A DNA stretch of 64,000 bases from Streptomyces brasiliensis (GCF_014647875.1 NZ_BMQA01000003.1:186001-250000), one strand, 5' to 3'. Counted from the stretch's first letter, positions 43,448-53,276 are shown. The notes: a model not told the origin generated them from the sequence alone. A program made the numbers and translations.

Positions 43448-45492
43448 TGAGCCACCTCTCCCAGAAGCCCCTGAATCTCTACCTCGAGAGCTTTGAGTTC
43501 GGCGCTGATTACCTCGAGCGGCCTCGGCGGCTGGTACACGTAGAAGTGCCGAGTAAACGGAATCTCGTAGCCCACACGGTAGCGTACGGTTTCCCGGGCC
43601 TTGGGGTCTTTAGACTCTGCGATCCACGCATCCTCGACGTGCTCCTTAACTTCGCGCTCGAAGTATACGTCGATGTCCTCGCGCAACGGGACATTCTCAG
43701 TGCTCCGCAAGTCAGGATCTGGCTCAGGCTGACCTTTCTTGATGAACTGTGTTTCGCCTTCGGGATCTGGGACACCTACTGCATCACGCATTGCCTTGTC
43801 GAACGGCTTGGCCTTCGGCCAGGTGATGCCGGCCTGGTCCATCGCCGCGCCAAGGGCAATCCACGCCTCAGACTTGGTCTTCCATGTGCTGCCCAGCAGC
43901 GGCTTCAGCGCGGCGACCAGCTTTTCCGGCCCACCCTCTCCGAGCTCTTTCTCCACTGCTTTGGCCACCCGCAGCGTGTCCAGGGAATCCTCGGAGACCT
44001 CGAAACGCAATTTGAGCGGCCGGTCCACCGTGATGCGCTGGTAGCCGAAGTTGTCGGCGTCGAAGACTTTGACCTTGTCCGGCACAGAGTGCTGCGAGCC
44101 GTCACCGGAGCGCGTCAGGTGATAAGCCTCCCCGTACCAGGCGCAGATCTCCTTGCGCTGGTCCTCCCTGATCTCTTTGCGCTTGTTGCTCAGCGACTTC
44201 CGCATCTTGGACCACTGGTCCCGCGCGTCGATGAGGATGATCCGGTCCTTGAGGTTCTTCGGCTTGCGGTTGGTCACGATCCAGACGTACGTCGAGATCC
44301 CGGTGTTGTAGAAGAGCTGATCGGGAAGGGCGACGATCGCTTCCAGGTAGTTGTTCCTGATGATCCAACGGCGGATCTCGGACTCACCGGAGCCGGCGCC
44401 GCCGGTGAAGAGCGGGGAGCCGTTGAAGACGATCGCGATGCGACTGCCGCCGATCTCCCTACCTTCGGCGTCCTTCTTCAGCGGCCGCATCTTGTGGATC
44501 ATGTGCTGCAGGAAGAGGAATGAGCCGTCGTTGATTCGAGGCAGACCGGCACCAAAGCGGCCGTCGTAGCCACGGTCCTCGTGCTCCTGCTTGACCTGCT
44601 TTTCGACCTTCTTCCACTCCACGCCGAAGGGCGGGTTGGCGAGCATGTACTCGAACTGCTCATCCTCATGGCCGTCCTGGGTGAAGGAGTTGCCGAAGTG
44701 GATGTTGGATGCAGCCTGACCCTTCAGCAGCATGTCAGAGCGGCAGATCGCGTACGACTCGGCATTGAGCTCTTGCCCAAACACGTTCACGCGCGCGTTA
44801 GGGTTGAGGGCTTGGATGTGGTCCTGAGCCGAGGAGAGCATCCCGCCGGTGCCGCAGGCAGGGTCGAGGATGTCGATCACCGGCGCTGCGCCGGTAAGGC
44901 GCTCGCCGTCTGGAGCCAGGAGCAGCTCGACCATCAGCTCGATGACCTCGCGCGGGGTGAAGTGCTCACCGGCGGTCTCGTTCGAGGCGTCCGCGAACTT
45001 GCGGATCAACTCTTCGAAGACGTAACCCATGTTGTGGTTGTCCACGGCCTCGAGGCTCAGGTCGATGCCAGCGAACTTCTGGACCACGAGGTAGAGCAGT
45101 CCAGCCTTGGCCAAGCGGTCAATCTGCAGATGGAAGGCATAGTGGTCGAGGATCTCAGTGGCCTCCGAGGAGAAGCCGCCGATGAAGTCTTTGAGGTTCT
45201 TCTCGACCTTCTGCGTGTCCGGATCCGCACCGATGGTGGCGAAGGTCTGGCGGGAGAGGTTGTAGAAGTCGCGACCGGCTGTCGCACGCAGGACCGCATC
45301 CTTGTTTTGGCCCGCAAAGGACTCGGCACGTGCCCATACGGCCTCGCGGGTGTCCTTCATCACGCAGTCCATGCGGCGTAGAAGCGTCATCGGCAGGATG
45401 ACCTTGCCGTACTCGGAGCGCTTGTAGTCGCCCCGTAGCAGGTCGGCGACCGACCAAATGAAGTCGGCCAGCTCCTGATTCTTGTCGCTCAC
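43444..45492 (-). CDS. hsdM: Type I restriction-modification N6-adenine methyltransferase subunit
   Basis: This 682-residue protein is read from GTG at 45492, so that it begins SDKNQELADFIWSVADLLRG; a longer frame to 45540 adds unlikely residues. The SAM-binding motif I is LDPACGTGG near residue 210 and the catalytic motif IV is NPPF near 286. It also has the HsdM N-terminal helical domain and a C-terminal extension. It methylates adenine in the HsdS target. It leads the hsdM-hsdS-hsdR operon. Confidence 0.95.
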   Translation of the reverse strand: MSDKNQELADFIWSVADLLRGDYKRSEYGKVILPMTLLRRMDCVMKDTREAVWARAESFAGQNKDAVLRATAGRDFYNLSRQTFATIGADPDTQKVEKNLKDFIGGFSSEATEILDHYAFHLQIDRLAKAGLLYLVVQKFAGIDLSLEAVDNHNMGYVFEELIRKFADASNETAGEHFTPREVIELMVELLLAPDGERLTGAAPVIDILDPACGTGGMLSSAQDHIQALNPNARVNVFGQELNAESYAICRSDMLLKGQAASNIHFGNSFTQDGHEDEQFEYMLANPPFGVEWKKVEKQVKQEHEDRGYDGRFGAGLPRINDGSFLFLQHMIHKMRPLKKDAEGREIGGSRIAIVFNGSPLFTGGAGSGESEIRRWIIRNNYLEAIVALPDQLFYNTGISTYVWIVTNRKPKNLKDRIILIDARDQWSKMRKSLSNKRKEIREDQRKEICAWYGEAYHLTRSGDGSQHSVPDKVKVFDADNFGYQRITVDRPLKLRFEVSEDSLDTLRVAKAVEKELGEGGPEKLVAALKPLLGSTWKTKSEAWIALGAAMDQAGITWPKAKPFDKAMRDAVGVPDPEGETQFIKKGQPEPDPDLRSTENVPLREDIDVYFEREVKEHVEDAWIAESKDPKARETVRYRVGYEIPFTRHFYVYQPPRPLEVISAELKALEVEIQGLLGEVAQ

Positions 45493-45682
45493 ACGCCACC
45501 TTCTTGTGTTGTTCCGCTGGGAGGGCCCAGCTGCTCGCACCGTACCGGAGAGGTCTGACAGGGCTAGCGTACGGAAACCGGACGGGCCGCAGGGCTGCGG
45601 CCGATGATCTCAAGATGACCGGAAGCGTGCCCCGGATACCATCAGGGCCGCCGACGCTGGGTTGGGCCCGCCTGGTCACCTA

Positions 45683-48319
45683 TCAGCCGAATTCCATCTG
45701 GATGGGGATGCCGTCCAGAATCTCGGTCTGTGCGTGTGGAGTGACCTCGACCGGCACGCCAAGCTGGGTTGCGATGGGGGTGTACAGGTCGGTGGAGACC
45801 TCCGGGGTACGCAGGGAGATCAGGAGGGCGTAACTGACGGGGAGACCGATTCGGTCATTGCGCTTGTTCGCCTTCCACCAGCCGCCGACCGGGTAGACCG
45901 CGAGCGTGCCGCAGTCGGCGAGTTCGGCCGCTGATCCGCGCCAGATGTCTGCGTGCAGGGAGCCGAGATTGCGGAATCGGGGGCCGACCAGCCAGTGGCT
46001 GTGGGACTCGAACGCTTTCGGGTTGCCGATCCCGTCACTTTCGTGTTCTGCCTGTTCAGCCAACCGTCTCTGGAAGGCGTCGCCTGATTCGGTGGGGCCC
46101 TTGATGGCGAAGCGCAAACCGTGCGAGGCGTAGCTGTAACGACCGAGCATGCCACGCCGGCCGGGGTTGGGTTCGATCATGTAGGCGAGCGTCACGCGCA
46201 GGTCCACAGTGGTCTCGGCCAGCTCGCGCAGCTGCTCCAGCGGCCATGGCAGTTCGTGCAGCTTGAGTTCAGCCAGCCGGACCTGCCCGCCCTTAACCCT
46301 CTTGAACGGCACTAGCGTGTTCTGAATGATCATCGTGACGGCGTTGGAGGCGCTGCTGCGTATGCGTTCGGCGGTGGGTACGCCCCAGCCATAGCGGCGG
46401 ATCACCTGCCGCATGACCTCACCCTTGGCCAATCTGGGAGTTCCGGTCTTCTTGAAAAGGCCCTCCTCGACCATGGTCGGCGTCCATTGGGCTTCGTGGA
46501 CGAGCAGGGCGCGGACCGCCTCCGGCCGTAGTCCGGGATAGGTACTCATCGCCGTGGCGGCCAGTGCTGCCGCCTGTGCGGTGGCAGCACTGGTGGCGTT
46601 CGCCCAGGTCAGCTGACGCGCGGGGTCGTGGTGGGTGGTTGCCACGCTCACCACTTCGTGCTGGTCCAGGAAACTATCGTCCGGCGCGACGAGCATATTG
46701 CCGCCTTCCAGGACGATGTCGGGCTTGGTGATGGCTGCGTTCGTGAGCGCCACGGAGGTTCGGCTGAACGGCGACAGGCCGCCTTGGACGACGAGCGGCC
46801 GATACCCGCGAAACAAGGGAGTGTCCGGGACGGTATCCAGGTGCGTGCAGGCCCCGACGGTGAGCACGTTGTGCGCCTGGGCGGGTTCCTCAATACGCGA
46901 CAGGTCGGAGAGCAGCAGGGGATCCAGCGTGCCTTCCTCGGTGCGCATCTGATCGGGAACAGCACCGCGGACGTTGCCCGCGCTGACGATGATCAGCCGC
47001 GACGCCTCCGGATCCGGTGCGCCGATCAAATCGATGCGGTCGTCTCGCACAGTCACGTCCGTGCCCGCCGCCAGAGCATCCAGGGTGGCCGACCACAGGG
47101 TTGCTGTGCCGTCGACCCCGTTCTCGCCTTCCCCGGACTGTCGGGTGACGGCCATCGAGAAAACCCGGGCGGACGGCACGGGACCACCATTGCCGATTTC
47201 GACGGTCGCTACAGCGTTAGCGGTCGTTTCGGCGCAGGTCCGCGGTGACTTTGCCGGCACGTAGCTGTCGTCGAGGATCTTCACGGACTCCAGACCGTGG
47301 CTGAGAACCACTGGGCCTTTCGACTCAAGGGCGGCAGCGAAGTCCCCGAACAGGGCGAGCCCGGCCATCTGCGTACCGTGTCCGCTGCGGTCCGCTGGTG
47401 TACTGCCTGGCAGCACGGTGTAGGCCCGCTCGTGCAAGGCGGGCTTGAGTAGCGAATGTTCCTGGGCTATGCCTGTGTCCAGGATGCACACCGCGGGGGC
47501 CTGAGGGTCGGCGTGCTCAATGCGATCGGCGAGATCTTCGACGAGGTCCACGCGGAAGGCGCGGTCGACGGCGTAGATGCCCTCAGCGAAGGTCGGCCTG
47601 CGGATCTCGGCAGGGCAGGCGTTCGTGGCCAGCAGGACCGTGAGCTCCTCGCCGGTCGTCGCAACATGCGCGACAAGGCGCTCGCCCACATGGATCGCCC
47701 GGTCACTCATGCGCCACTGCCGCTCGCCAGCAAGGGAACGCAGGGTGACAACCGGATCCGTCGGCGAGATCCGCGGATCAAACCACAGCTCCCACCACCG
47801 CTCCTCGTCCATGGGCGGCAGGTCCTGCCGCTCCTGCCACAGGTGCTCCAGAAGCGCTCGGTGGATCTGCTCCATGTTGGCCACCAAGGGGGCTTGCTTG
47901 GGATTGCCCCCGTCGGTGTCCTCGGTGAAGGCGTGGATCCGCTGCGTGAACGAGGTGACCTTGTCGAATGGGACCCAGACCAGCGCATCCTGTGGAGCGT
48001 CGTCGGTCTGCGGATGGCTGCTCATGAGCGTCAGGCCCGAGCCGTCGAGACGCTCCAGCGACAGCGGGTGGTCACGCGCTGCTTCGATCCGCACGGCGAA
48101 ACCGTCAGGTTGGAACGCGTCGGGGGTCTCGTGGATGAGCTGGGCCGACTCTCGTTCGGCCTTCTCAAGGCCGTCCACCAGAGCAGCAGCGTGCCCGTGA
48201 CGGTCTTCGCGCTGGGCTAGGTCAGGTCCGCCTCCGCCAGAGGGTTCGGAGCGCGGGGTCAGGGTGGCGGCCCGCCAGGCCACCACCAAGTGCGGGGTCG
48301 CTCTTGCGGGCTCAGGCAT
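45683..48319 (-). CDS. Subtilisin-like (S8) serine protease, IetS-like
   Basis: This 878-residue protein has a catalytic triad visible as Asp281 (CILDTGIAQEH), His314 (RSGHGTQMAG) and Ser577 (WANATSAATAQ), with the oxyanion Asn449 in VSAGN. There is no signal peptide, so it should be cytoplasmic. N-terminal 260 and C-terminal 280 residues flank the protease domain. ATG overlaps the AAA ATPase gene by eight bases. This ATPase/subtilase pair matches IetA/IetS, known from Agrobacterium plasmids and listed as an anti-phage system. The protease target is unknown. Confidence 0.85.
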   Translation of the reverse strand: MPEPARATPHLVVAWRAATLTPRSEPSGGGGPDLAQREDRHGHAAALVDGLEKAERESAQLIHETPDAFQPDGFAVRIEAARDHPLSLERLDGSGLTLMSSHPQTDDAPQDALVWVPFDKVTSFTQRIHAFTEDTDGGNPKQAPLVANMEQIHRALLEHLWQERQDLPPMDEERWWELWFDPRISPTDPVVTLRSLAGERQWRMSDRAIHVGERLVAHVATTGEELTVLLATNACPAEIRRPTFAEGIYAVDRAFRVDLVEDLADRIEHADPQAPAVCILDTGIAQEHSLLKPALHERAYTVLPGSTPADRSGHGTQMAGLALFGDFAAALESKGPVVLSHGLESVKILDDSYVPAKSPRTCAETTANAVATVEIGNGGPVPSARVFSMAVTRQSGEGENGVDGTATLWSATLDALAAGTDVTVRDDRIDLIGAPDPEASRLIIVSAGNVRGAVPDQMRTEEGTLDPLLLSDLSRIEEPAQAHNVLTVGACTHLDTVPDTPLFRGYRPLVVQGGLSPFSRTSVALTNAAITKPDIVLEGGNMLVAPDDSFLDQHEVVSVATTHHDPARQLTWANATSAATAQAAALAATAMSTYPGLRPEAVRALLVHEAQWTPTMVEEGLFKKTGTPRLAKGEVMRQVIRRYGWGVPTAERIRSSASNAVTMIIQNTLVPFKRVKGGQVRLAELKLHELPWPLEQLRELAETTVDLRVTLAYMIEPNPGRRGMLGRYSYASHGLRFAIKGPTESGDAFQRRLAEQAEHESDGIGNPKAFESHSHWLVGPRFRNLGSLHADIWRGSAAELADCGTLAVYPVGGWWKANKRNDRIGLPVSYALLISLRTPEVSTDLYTPIATQLGVPVEVTPHAQTEILDGIPIQMEFG

Positions 48320-49298
48320 GGTGGGAGGCGTGCCGCTCGCTCAGCGCTTCCAGCAGCAGCTGCTCGTCCACCACGTCTCGGCCGACCAGGATGGCCCGCT
48401 TGGCTGCCGCTTCCGCCGCTTTGACCAGCTCGGCATGGCTCAGACCAGATGCACTGTCTGTCACGGCGTCCCACCGTACTGTGCCTGTATCCATTCCGGC
48501 TAGCCGTCGGCGCATGACCTCCACGGCTTGCTCGGGCGTGGGGGCACCGTACGTGGCGATCATGTCGAAGCGGCGGAAGAGCGCCCGGTCCAGAAGCTGG
48601 TGGTGGTTGGTGCCAGCGACGACCAGGCTCTCAGAGGGAGCCTCGTCCAGGAACAGCAGGAAAGAGTTCAGGATCCTGCGGGCCTCGCCGACGTCGTTGC
48701 CTGCCGCTCGCTCGGCGCCGAGGGCATCGAATTCGTCGAACAAGTAGACAGCGCGTGTCTGGGCGACCGCGTCGAAAACCAGGCGCAGTTTTGCTGCGGT
48801 CTCGCCCATAAACCGGCTGATCAGCCCGTCCAGACGGATGGTGAACAGCGGCAGCTTCAGCTCGCCGGCCAATGCTGCGGCGGTCATGCTCTTTCCGGTT
48901 CCTGGAGGGCCGGACAGCAGGATGCGGTGCACTGGAGTGAAGCCGAAACGCTCCAGCCGGGCGCGCTGACGCTGCTCGTGCAGCACGCGGTCCAGAGACG
49001 CTCGTAGCCCCGCGTCCAGGGTCATGTCGTCAAGTTGGGTGTCTGGGTAGCCCGCTGTCAGAAGGCTGGTGAGCTCGCCGCGGGGCTGCACGACCGGGGT
49101 TGCCGCATTCCGGCTGCTGGCTCTGCTCTGCTTCTGCTGCGCGCTCTCAACCAGCTCACGCAGTTCTACAGCGAACCTCCCCTGCCCCTGGCGAGCGGAC
49201 TTTGCCGCCACCTGCAGGGCGACGCTATAGAAGAGGTCGTCGTTGGCTTCGGCGTGCGCTCGCACGAGAGCTTTCAGGTGCTCGGCGTTTGCCGCCAT
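48312..49298 (-). CDS. AAA ATPase, IetA-like
   Basis: This 328-residue protein has Walker A GPPGTGKS at 130-137, Walker B YLFDEFD at 185-191, and an arginine-finger region RALFRRFDMIATYG near 256. A helical N-terminal 120 residues may bind the partner or DNA. Start is ATG at 49298. It is the first gene of the pair and is coupled to the protease by overlap, so the ATPase may regulate or feed the protease. The IetAS assignment rests on architecture and gene order. Confidence 0.85.
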   Translation of the reverse strand: MAANAEHLKALVRAHAEANDDLFYSVALQVAAKSARQGQGRFAVELRELVESAQQKQSRASSRNAATPVVQPRGELTSLLTAGYPDTQLDDMTLDAGLRASLDRVLHEQRQRARLERFGFTPVHRILLSGPPGTGKSMTAAALAGELKLPLFTIRLDGLISRFMGETAAKLRLVFDAVAQTRAVYLFDEFDALGAERAAGNDVGEARRILNSFLLFLDEAPSESLVVAGTNHHQLLDRALFRRFDMIATYGAPTPEQAVEVMRRRLAGMDTGTVRWDAVTDSASGLSHAELVKAAEAAAKRAILVGRDVVDEQLLLEALSERHASHHA

Positions 49299-49626
49299 AC
49301 GCCTGTCACCCTTCCGATGCCAGCTATCTGTGAGAGAGGTCTACCCAGGAGCCGATGGGCACCTGCGTCGCCTGCATCGTACGGCTCGAGGCGGCAGAGT
49401 GTTGCCTGGACGTTCCCGCTCACCGCCCGTAGCAGCGCACTGTCGATCAGACCCATGCGGCCAACCTGCCCCACAGAGTGGCCGTCAGAGCGCCTGAGCA
49501 GCGACACAACGGGCCTGACACCCCATCAGAACGAGCGTCAAATGAGCGTCACGAGCGTCATTTCAGCGTCAAGATATCGCCCGTAACGCCCACACCGCAC
49601 ATAATGCGCACGCACAAAACCGCAGG
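49299..49626. other. Junction between defence island and housekeeping genes
   Basis: These 328 bases hold the likely promoter of the IetAS-like pair and four phased 8-base repeats (49533-49571). A minus-strand GTG frame of 77 codons (49274-49507) overlaps the ATPase start. Its composition is ambiguous and it lacks a good ribosome site, so it is not called. No tRNA or clear attachment duplication is seen here. Confidence 0.5.
49533..49571. repeat. Four phased copies of an 8-base repeat
   Basis: GAGCGTCA occurs at 49533, 49544 and 49553, and CAGCGTCA at 49564. Start-to-start distances are 11, 9 and 11 bases, close to one helical turn, so the copies face one side of the DNA. This looks like a multi-site operator or a recombinase arm-site cluster. 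It lies 235 bases upstream of the IetA-like start. Confidence 0.7.
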
Positions 49627-50979
49627 TCAGGAGCCCTTCGCGGCCGGTTCGAGGATGGCGACACACTCCACGTGATGGGTCATCGGAAACAGATCGAACG
49701 CCCGCAGCGTCCGCACCCGGTACCCCCCGTCCCGGAAGTAGGCCAGGTCCCTGGCCAGTGCCGCCGGGTCGCAGGCGACGTAGGCGATGCGGCGGGCGCC
49801 CAGGGAGGACAGATGGGCGACCGTGGAGCGGCCGGCGCCCGCTCGGGGCGGGTCCAGGACGATCAGGTCGACCTCCGTGATGCCCGTGCGCGGCAGGACC
49901 GACTCGACCTTGCCCTGTTCGACGCGGACGCGCGGGAAGGCGGCGAGGTTGTGCCGCGCGTCCTCCACCGCCCGCTTGCCCGACTCGATGCCGAGGACCG
50001 CGCCCTGCTCGCCGAGCCGGTCCGCCAGCGCGCCGGCGAAGAGGCCGACGCCGCAGTAGAGGTCGAGCGCCATCTCGCCCTTGCGCGGCAGCAGGCCCTG
50101 CATGACCGCCGTCACCAGGGTGTCCGCCGCCTTCGGGTGGACCTGCCAGAAGCCGCCGTTGCCGACGCGGTAGGTGCGGCCGTCGGCGCGTTCGCGGACG
50201 AAGGGGCGGCCGTGGACGCGGTGCACGCCGCCGGACTTCTCGTCGACACGGAGGACCGAGACCGGCTTGTCCAGCTCGACCAGGGGCAGGCGGGCGCCGG
50301 GGCGCGGGGTGAGGATCACCTGGCGGTCCTGCGAGCCCGTCGCCGCGATCGCCTCCACCGAGTCCATGCCGGCCCAGTCGCGCTTCTCGACGCCCAGCTC
50401 GCTCACGCCCTCGGCGGCGATCATGCAGTGGTCGATCCGCTCCACCTCGTGCGAGCGGTGCCGGCGCAGCCCCGCGTGGCCCTCGGCGTCCACCGCGTAC
50501 TGCACACGCGTCCGCCACCGCGGCACCTCGCCCGCGGGCAGCTTGTCGCCCTCGGCCGGCATCACCGTGCCGTCCCAGCCCGCCTCTTCGGGCGTGAGGC
50601 CCGCGAGCCGCCGCAGCTGCTCGGCGATCACCTCGCCCTTGAGGCGGCGCTGCGCGCCCGGCTTGGCGTGCTGCCAGTCGCAGCCGCCGCAGCGTCCGGG
50701 GCCCGCGAAGGGGCAGGGCGCCTCGACCCGGTCCTTCGAGGCGTCCAGGACGGCCACCGCGTCGGCGCGCAGGAAGCGGGCACCCTCCTCGCCCTCCGTC
50801 ACGCGGGCAAGGACTCGCTCTCCCGGCAGCGCGTGCCGGACGAACAGCACCTGGCCCTCCGCGGTCCGCGCGATGCAGTGTCCGCCGTGGGCGACGGGGC
50901 CGATCTCGACCTCGTACTCCTCACCCACGAGCGACTCCGCCGGGGACCCCGCCTGCGTCTTCTTCGGTTCTGCCTGCAT
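49627..50979 (-). CDS. TrmA/RlmD-type RNA uracil methyltransferase
   Basis: This 450-residue protein uses ATG 50979, placing the TRAM-like domain (VGEEYEVEIGPVAHGGHCIA) at the N-terminus. An iron-sulphur-type cysteine cluster CPFAGPGRCGGCDWQ lies near residue 90. The SAM-binding region includes LDLYCGVGLFAGAL, and motifs LDPPRAGAG and AYVACDPAALARDL carry the catalytic site with the nucleophilic Cys. It methylates uracil C5 in tRNA or 23S rRNA; which one is not clear. It is the first core gene to the right of the accessory DNA. Confidence 0.88.
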   Translation of the reverse strand: MQAEPKKTQAGSPAESLVGEEYEVEIGPVAHGGHCIARTAEGQVLFVRHALPGERVLARVTEGEEGARFLRADAVAVLDASKDRVEAPCPFAGPGRCGGCDWQHAKPGAQRRLKGEVIAEQLRRLAGLTPEEAGWDGTVMPAEGDKLPAGEVPRWRTRVQYAVDAEGHAGLRRHRSHEVERIDHCMIAAEGVSELGVEKRDWAGMDSVEAIAATGSQDRQVILTPRPGARLPLVELDKPVSVLRVDEKSGGVHRVHGRPFVRERADGRTYRVGNGGFWQVHPKAADTLVTAVMQGLLPRKGEMALDLYCGVGLFAGALADRLGEQGAVLGIESGKRAVEDARHNLAAFPRVRVEQGKVESVLPRTGITEVDLIVLDPPRAGAGRSTVAHLSSLGARRIAYVACDPAALARDLAYFRDGGYRVRTLRAFDLFPMTHHVECVAILEPAAKGS

Positions 50980-51066
50980 GGCGGGGTGGCTCCAGACGAG
51001 GGAAGGGGTAACAGCCCGCTCGGCGGGCCGACAACAGCCCACCAGTCTACGTCCTCCCCGCACCCC

Positions 51067-53115
51067 TCAGTGCTTGGCGCCGGGCTCCTTCGGCCGCACC
51101 TGCGCCGGACCGCGCCGCACCGTGCCCGGCGCGTGCCATTCCTGCCGCTTGCGGGCCCGGTCACGGGCCGCCTCGGAGGACTGCAGCTGGTACGGCACCG
51201 AGGTCACCATCACGCCGGGCGTGAACAGCAGCCGGCCCTTCAGCCGCAGAGCGCTCTGGTTGTGCAGCAGATGCTCGTACCAGTGGCCGACCACGTACTC
51301 CGGGATGATCACCGAGACCGCGTCGCGCGGGGACTCCTTGCGCAGCCCCTTGACGTAGTCGATGATCGGCCGCGTGATCTCCCGGTACGGGGAGTCGAGG
51401 ACCTTCAGCGGTACGTCGATGCCGCGCCGCTCCCACTCCTCGCGCAGCGCCTTCGTCTCCGCCGGGTCGACGTTGACGGTCAGCGCCTCCAGGTTGTCCG
51501 AGCGCATCAGCTTGGCGTAGGCCAGGGCGCGCAGAGTGGGTCGATGGATCTTGGAGATCAGCACCACCGAGTGGACGCGCGAAGGCCGTACGCTGTCGTC
51601 GCTCGGGCCCTCGGGAGCCGCGATCTCCTCGAAGACCCGGTCGTAGTGCTTACGGATAGCGGTCATCGTCGCGTAGAAGATGCACATGCCGAGCAGCGCG
51701 ACCCAGGCGCCGTGGGTGAACTTCGTGACCAGGACGACGACCAGCACCAGACCGGTGAGGAAGGCACCGAAGGTGTTGATCGCGCGGGAGCGGATCATGT
51801 GGGTGCGCTTCGACAGATCCTTCTCGACGGCCAGGTGGCGGTTCCAGTGCTTGACCATGCCGACCTGGCTGAGCGTGAAGGACACGAACACGCCGACGAT
51901 GTACAGCTGGATCAGCCGGGTCGAGTCGGCACCGTAGACGACGGCCAGCAGGATGGCGGCGCCCGCGAGCAGCACGATGCCGTTGGAGAAGGCGAGACGG
52001 TCGCCGCGGGTGTGCAGCTGGCGGGGAAGATAGCGGTCCTGGGCGAGGATCGAGCCGAGCACCGGGAAGCCGTTGTAGGCGGTGTTGGCGGCGAGGAAGA
52101 GGACCAGCGCCGTCGCCGCGGCCAGGATGACGAACAGGAAGCTGCCCTTGCCGAAGACGGCCGCGGCGACCTGGGAGATCACCGGGTTCTGCACATAGTC
52201 CGGGCCGACCGGGACGCCGTTGTGCAGGAGGTTGACGGCCGGGTTGTCGGCCATGCGGACCTTGGTCGTCATGGCCAGCGTGATGATGCCGCAGAACATC
52301 GTCACGGCCAGCAGGCCGATCATCGCCAGCGTGCTCGCCGCGTTCCTGGACTTGGGCTTGCGGAAGGCGGGGACGCCGTTGGAGATCGCCTCCACGCCGG
52401 TAAGCGCGGCGCAGCCGGAGGAGAAGGCGCGCAGCAGCAGGAAGACGAGGGCGAAGCTGGCGAGGCCCTGGTGTTCGGCCTTGATGTGGTAGTCGGCGGT
52501 CGGCGCCCGCATGAGGTCGCCGAGGACGAGTCCGCGGAAGGCACCCCAGGCGATCATGATGAAGACGCCGGTGACGAACACGTACGTGGGGATCGCGAAG
52601 AGTGTGCCCGACTCCTTCACGCCGCGCAGGTTCATCAGCGTCAGCAGCACGATCACGGCGACCGCGCACAGCACCTTGTGCTGGACGACGAAGGGGACGG
52701 CGGAGCCGAGGTTCTCGATGCCGGAGGAGATGGAGACGGCGACGGTCAGGACGTAGTCGACGAGCAGCGCGCTGGCGACGGTCAGGCCTGCCTTGGGGCC
52801 GAGGTTGGTGGTCGCCACCTCGTAGTCGCCGCCACCGCTCGGGTAGGCGTGCACGTTCTGCCGGTAGGAGGCGACCACGGTCAACATCAGCACGGCGACA
52901 GCGACCGCTATCCAGGGGCTGAAGTGGTACGCCGACACACCCGCGATGGACAGGACCAGCAGGACCTCGCCGGGCGCGTACGCCACGGAGGACAGCGAGT
53001 CGGAGGCGAAGACCGGGAGGGCGATGCGCTTGGGCAGGAGCGTCTCGCTCAGCCGGTCACTGCGCAGTGCGCGCCCGATCAGGATGCGTTTGGGCACGTC
53101 GGTCAGTTTGGACAC
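51067..53115 (-). CDS. APC superfamily permease, KimA-like
   Basis: This 682-residue protein is read from GTG 53115; a longer frame reaches 53223 but adds disordered sequence. About 12 membrane helices begin after ALPVFASDSLSSVAYAPGEV. The C-terminal 170 residues are soluble (VVLISKIHRPTLRALAYAKL), like a Usp domain. That combination is typical of KimA-type potassium importers in the APC superfamily. Two TrkA-type nucleotide-sensing proteins next door support potassium transport, which remains an inference. Confidence 0.8.
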   Translation of the reverse strand: MSKLTDVPKRILIGRALRSDRLSETLLPKRIALPVFASDSLSSVAYAPGEVLLVLSIAGVSAYHFSPWIAVAVAVLMLTVVASYRQNVHAYPSGGGDYEVATTNLGPKAGLTVASALLVDYVLTVAVSISSGIENLGSAVPFVVQHKVLCAVAVIVLLTLMNLRGVKESGTLFAIPTYVFVTGVFIMIAWGAFRGLVLGDLMRAPTADYHIKAEHQGLASFALVFLLLRAFSSGCAALTGVEAISNGVPAFRKPKSRNAASTLAMIGLLAVTMFCGIITLAMTTKVRMADNPAVNLLHNGVPVGPDYVQNPVISQVAAAVFGKGSFLFVILAAATALVLFLAANTAYNGFPVLGSILAQDRYLPRQLHTRGDRLAFSNGIVLLAGAAILLAVVYGADSTRLIQLYIVGVFVSFTLSQVGMVKHWNRHLAVEKDLSKRTHMIRSRAINTFGAFLTGLVLVVVLVTKFTHGAWVALLGMCIFYATMTAIRKHYDRVFEEIAAPEGPSDDSVRPSRVHSVVLISKIHRPTLRALAYAKLMRSDNLEALTVNVDPAETKALREEWERRGIDVPLKVLDSPYREITRPIIDYVKGLRKESPRDAVSVIIPEYVVGHWYEHLLHNQSALRLKGRLLFTPGVMVTSVPYQLQSSEAARDRARKRQEWHAPGTVRRGPAQVRPKEPGAKH

Positions 53116-53276
53116 GAGAGAGGATCGTAGGCCTTCGAACAGGGAGCCGCCCACCGCCCGTCCCGAATCTGCCTCACGAGTGAACTCGGAGACGAAAGGA
53201 ACTGCGGATTCCGAAGAGCGCATGCCCGCCGTGCCTAGATGGCAAACCCCGCCTCTCGCCGTACTCCGGAGGTTCC

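Noticed and set aside
49274..49507. A 77-codon minus-strand GTG frame upstream of the IetA-like gene
   Set aside because: No good ribosome site, and it overlaps the ATPase start; composition is ambiguous. Noted only in the junction entry.
49533..49571. The short repeats read as a CRISPR array
   Set aside because: Repeats are only 8 bases with 1-3 base gaps; no spacers and no cas genes.
49672..53130. A 1152-codon open frame on the plus strand opposite the methyltransferase and permease genes
   Set aside because: It is the antisense shadow of two well-supported minus-strand genes. Its sequence is rich in Asp, His, Arg and Gly repeats, typical of reversed GC-rich coding DNA.
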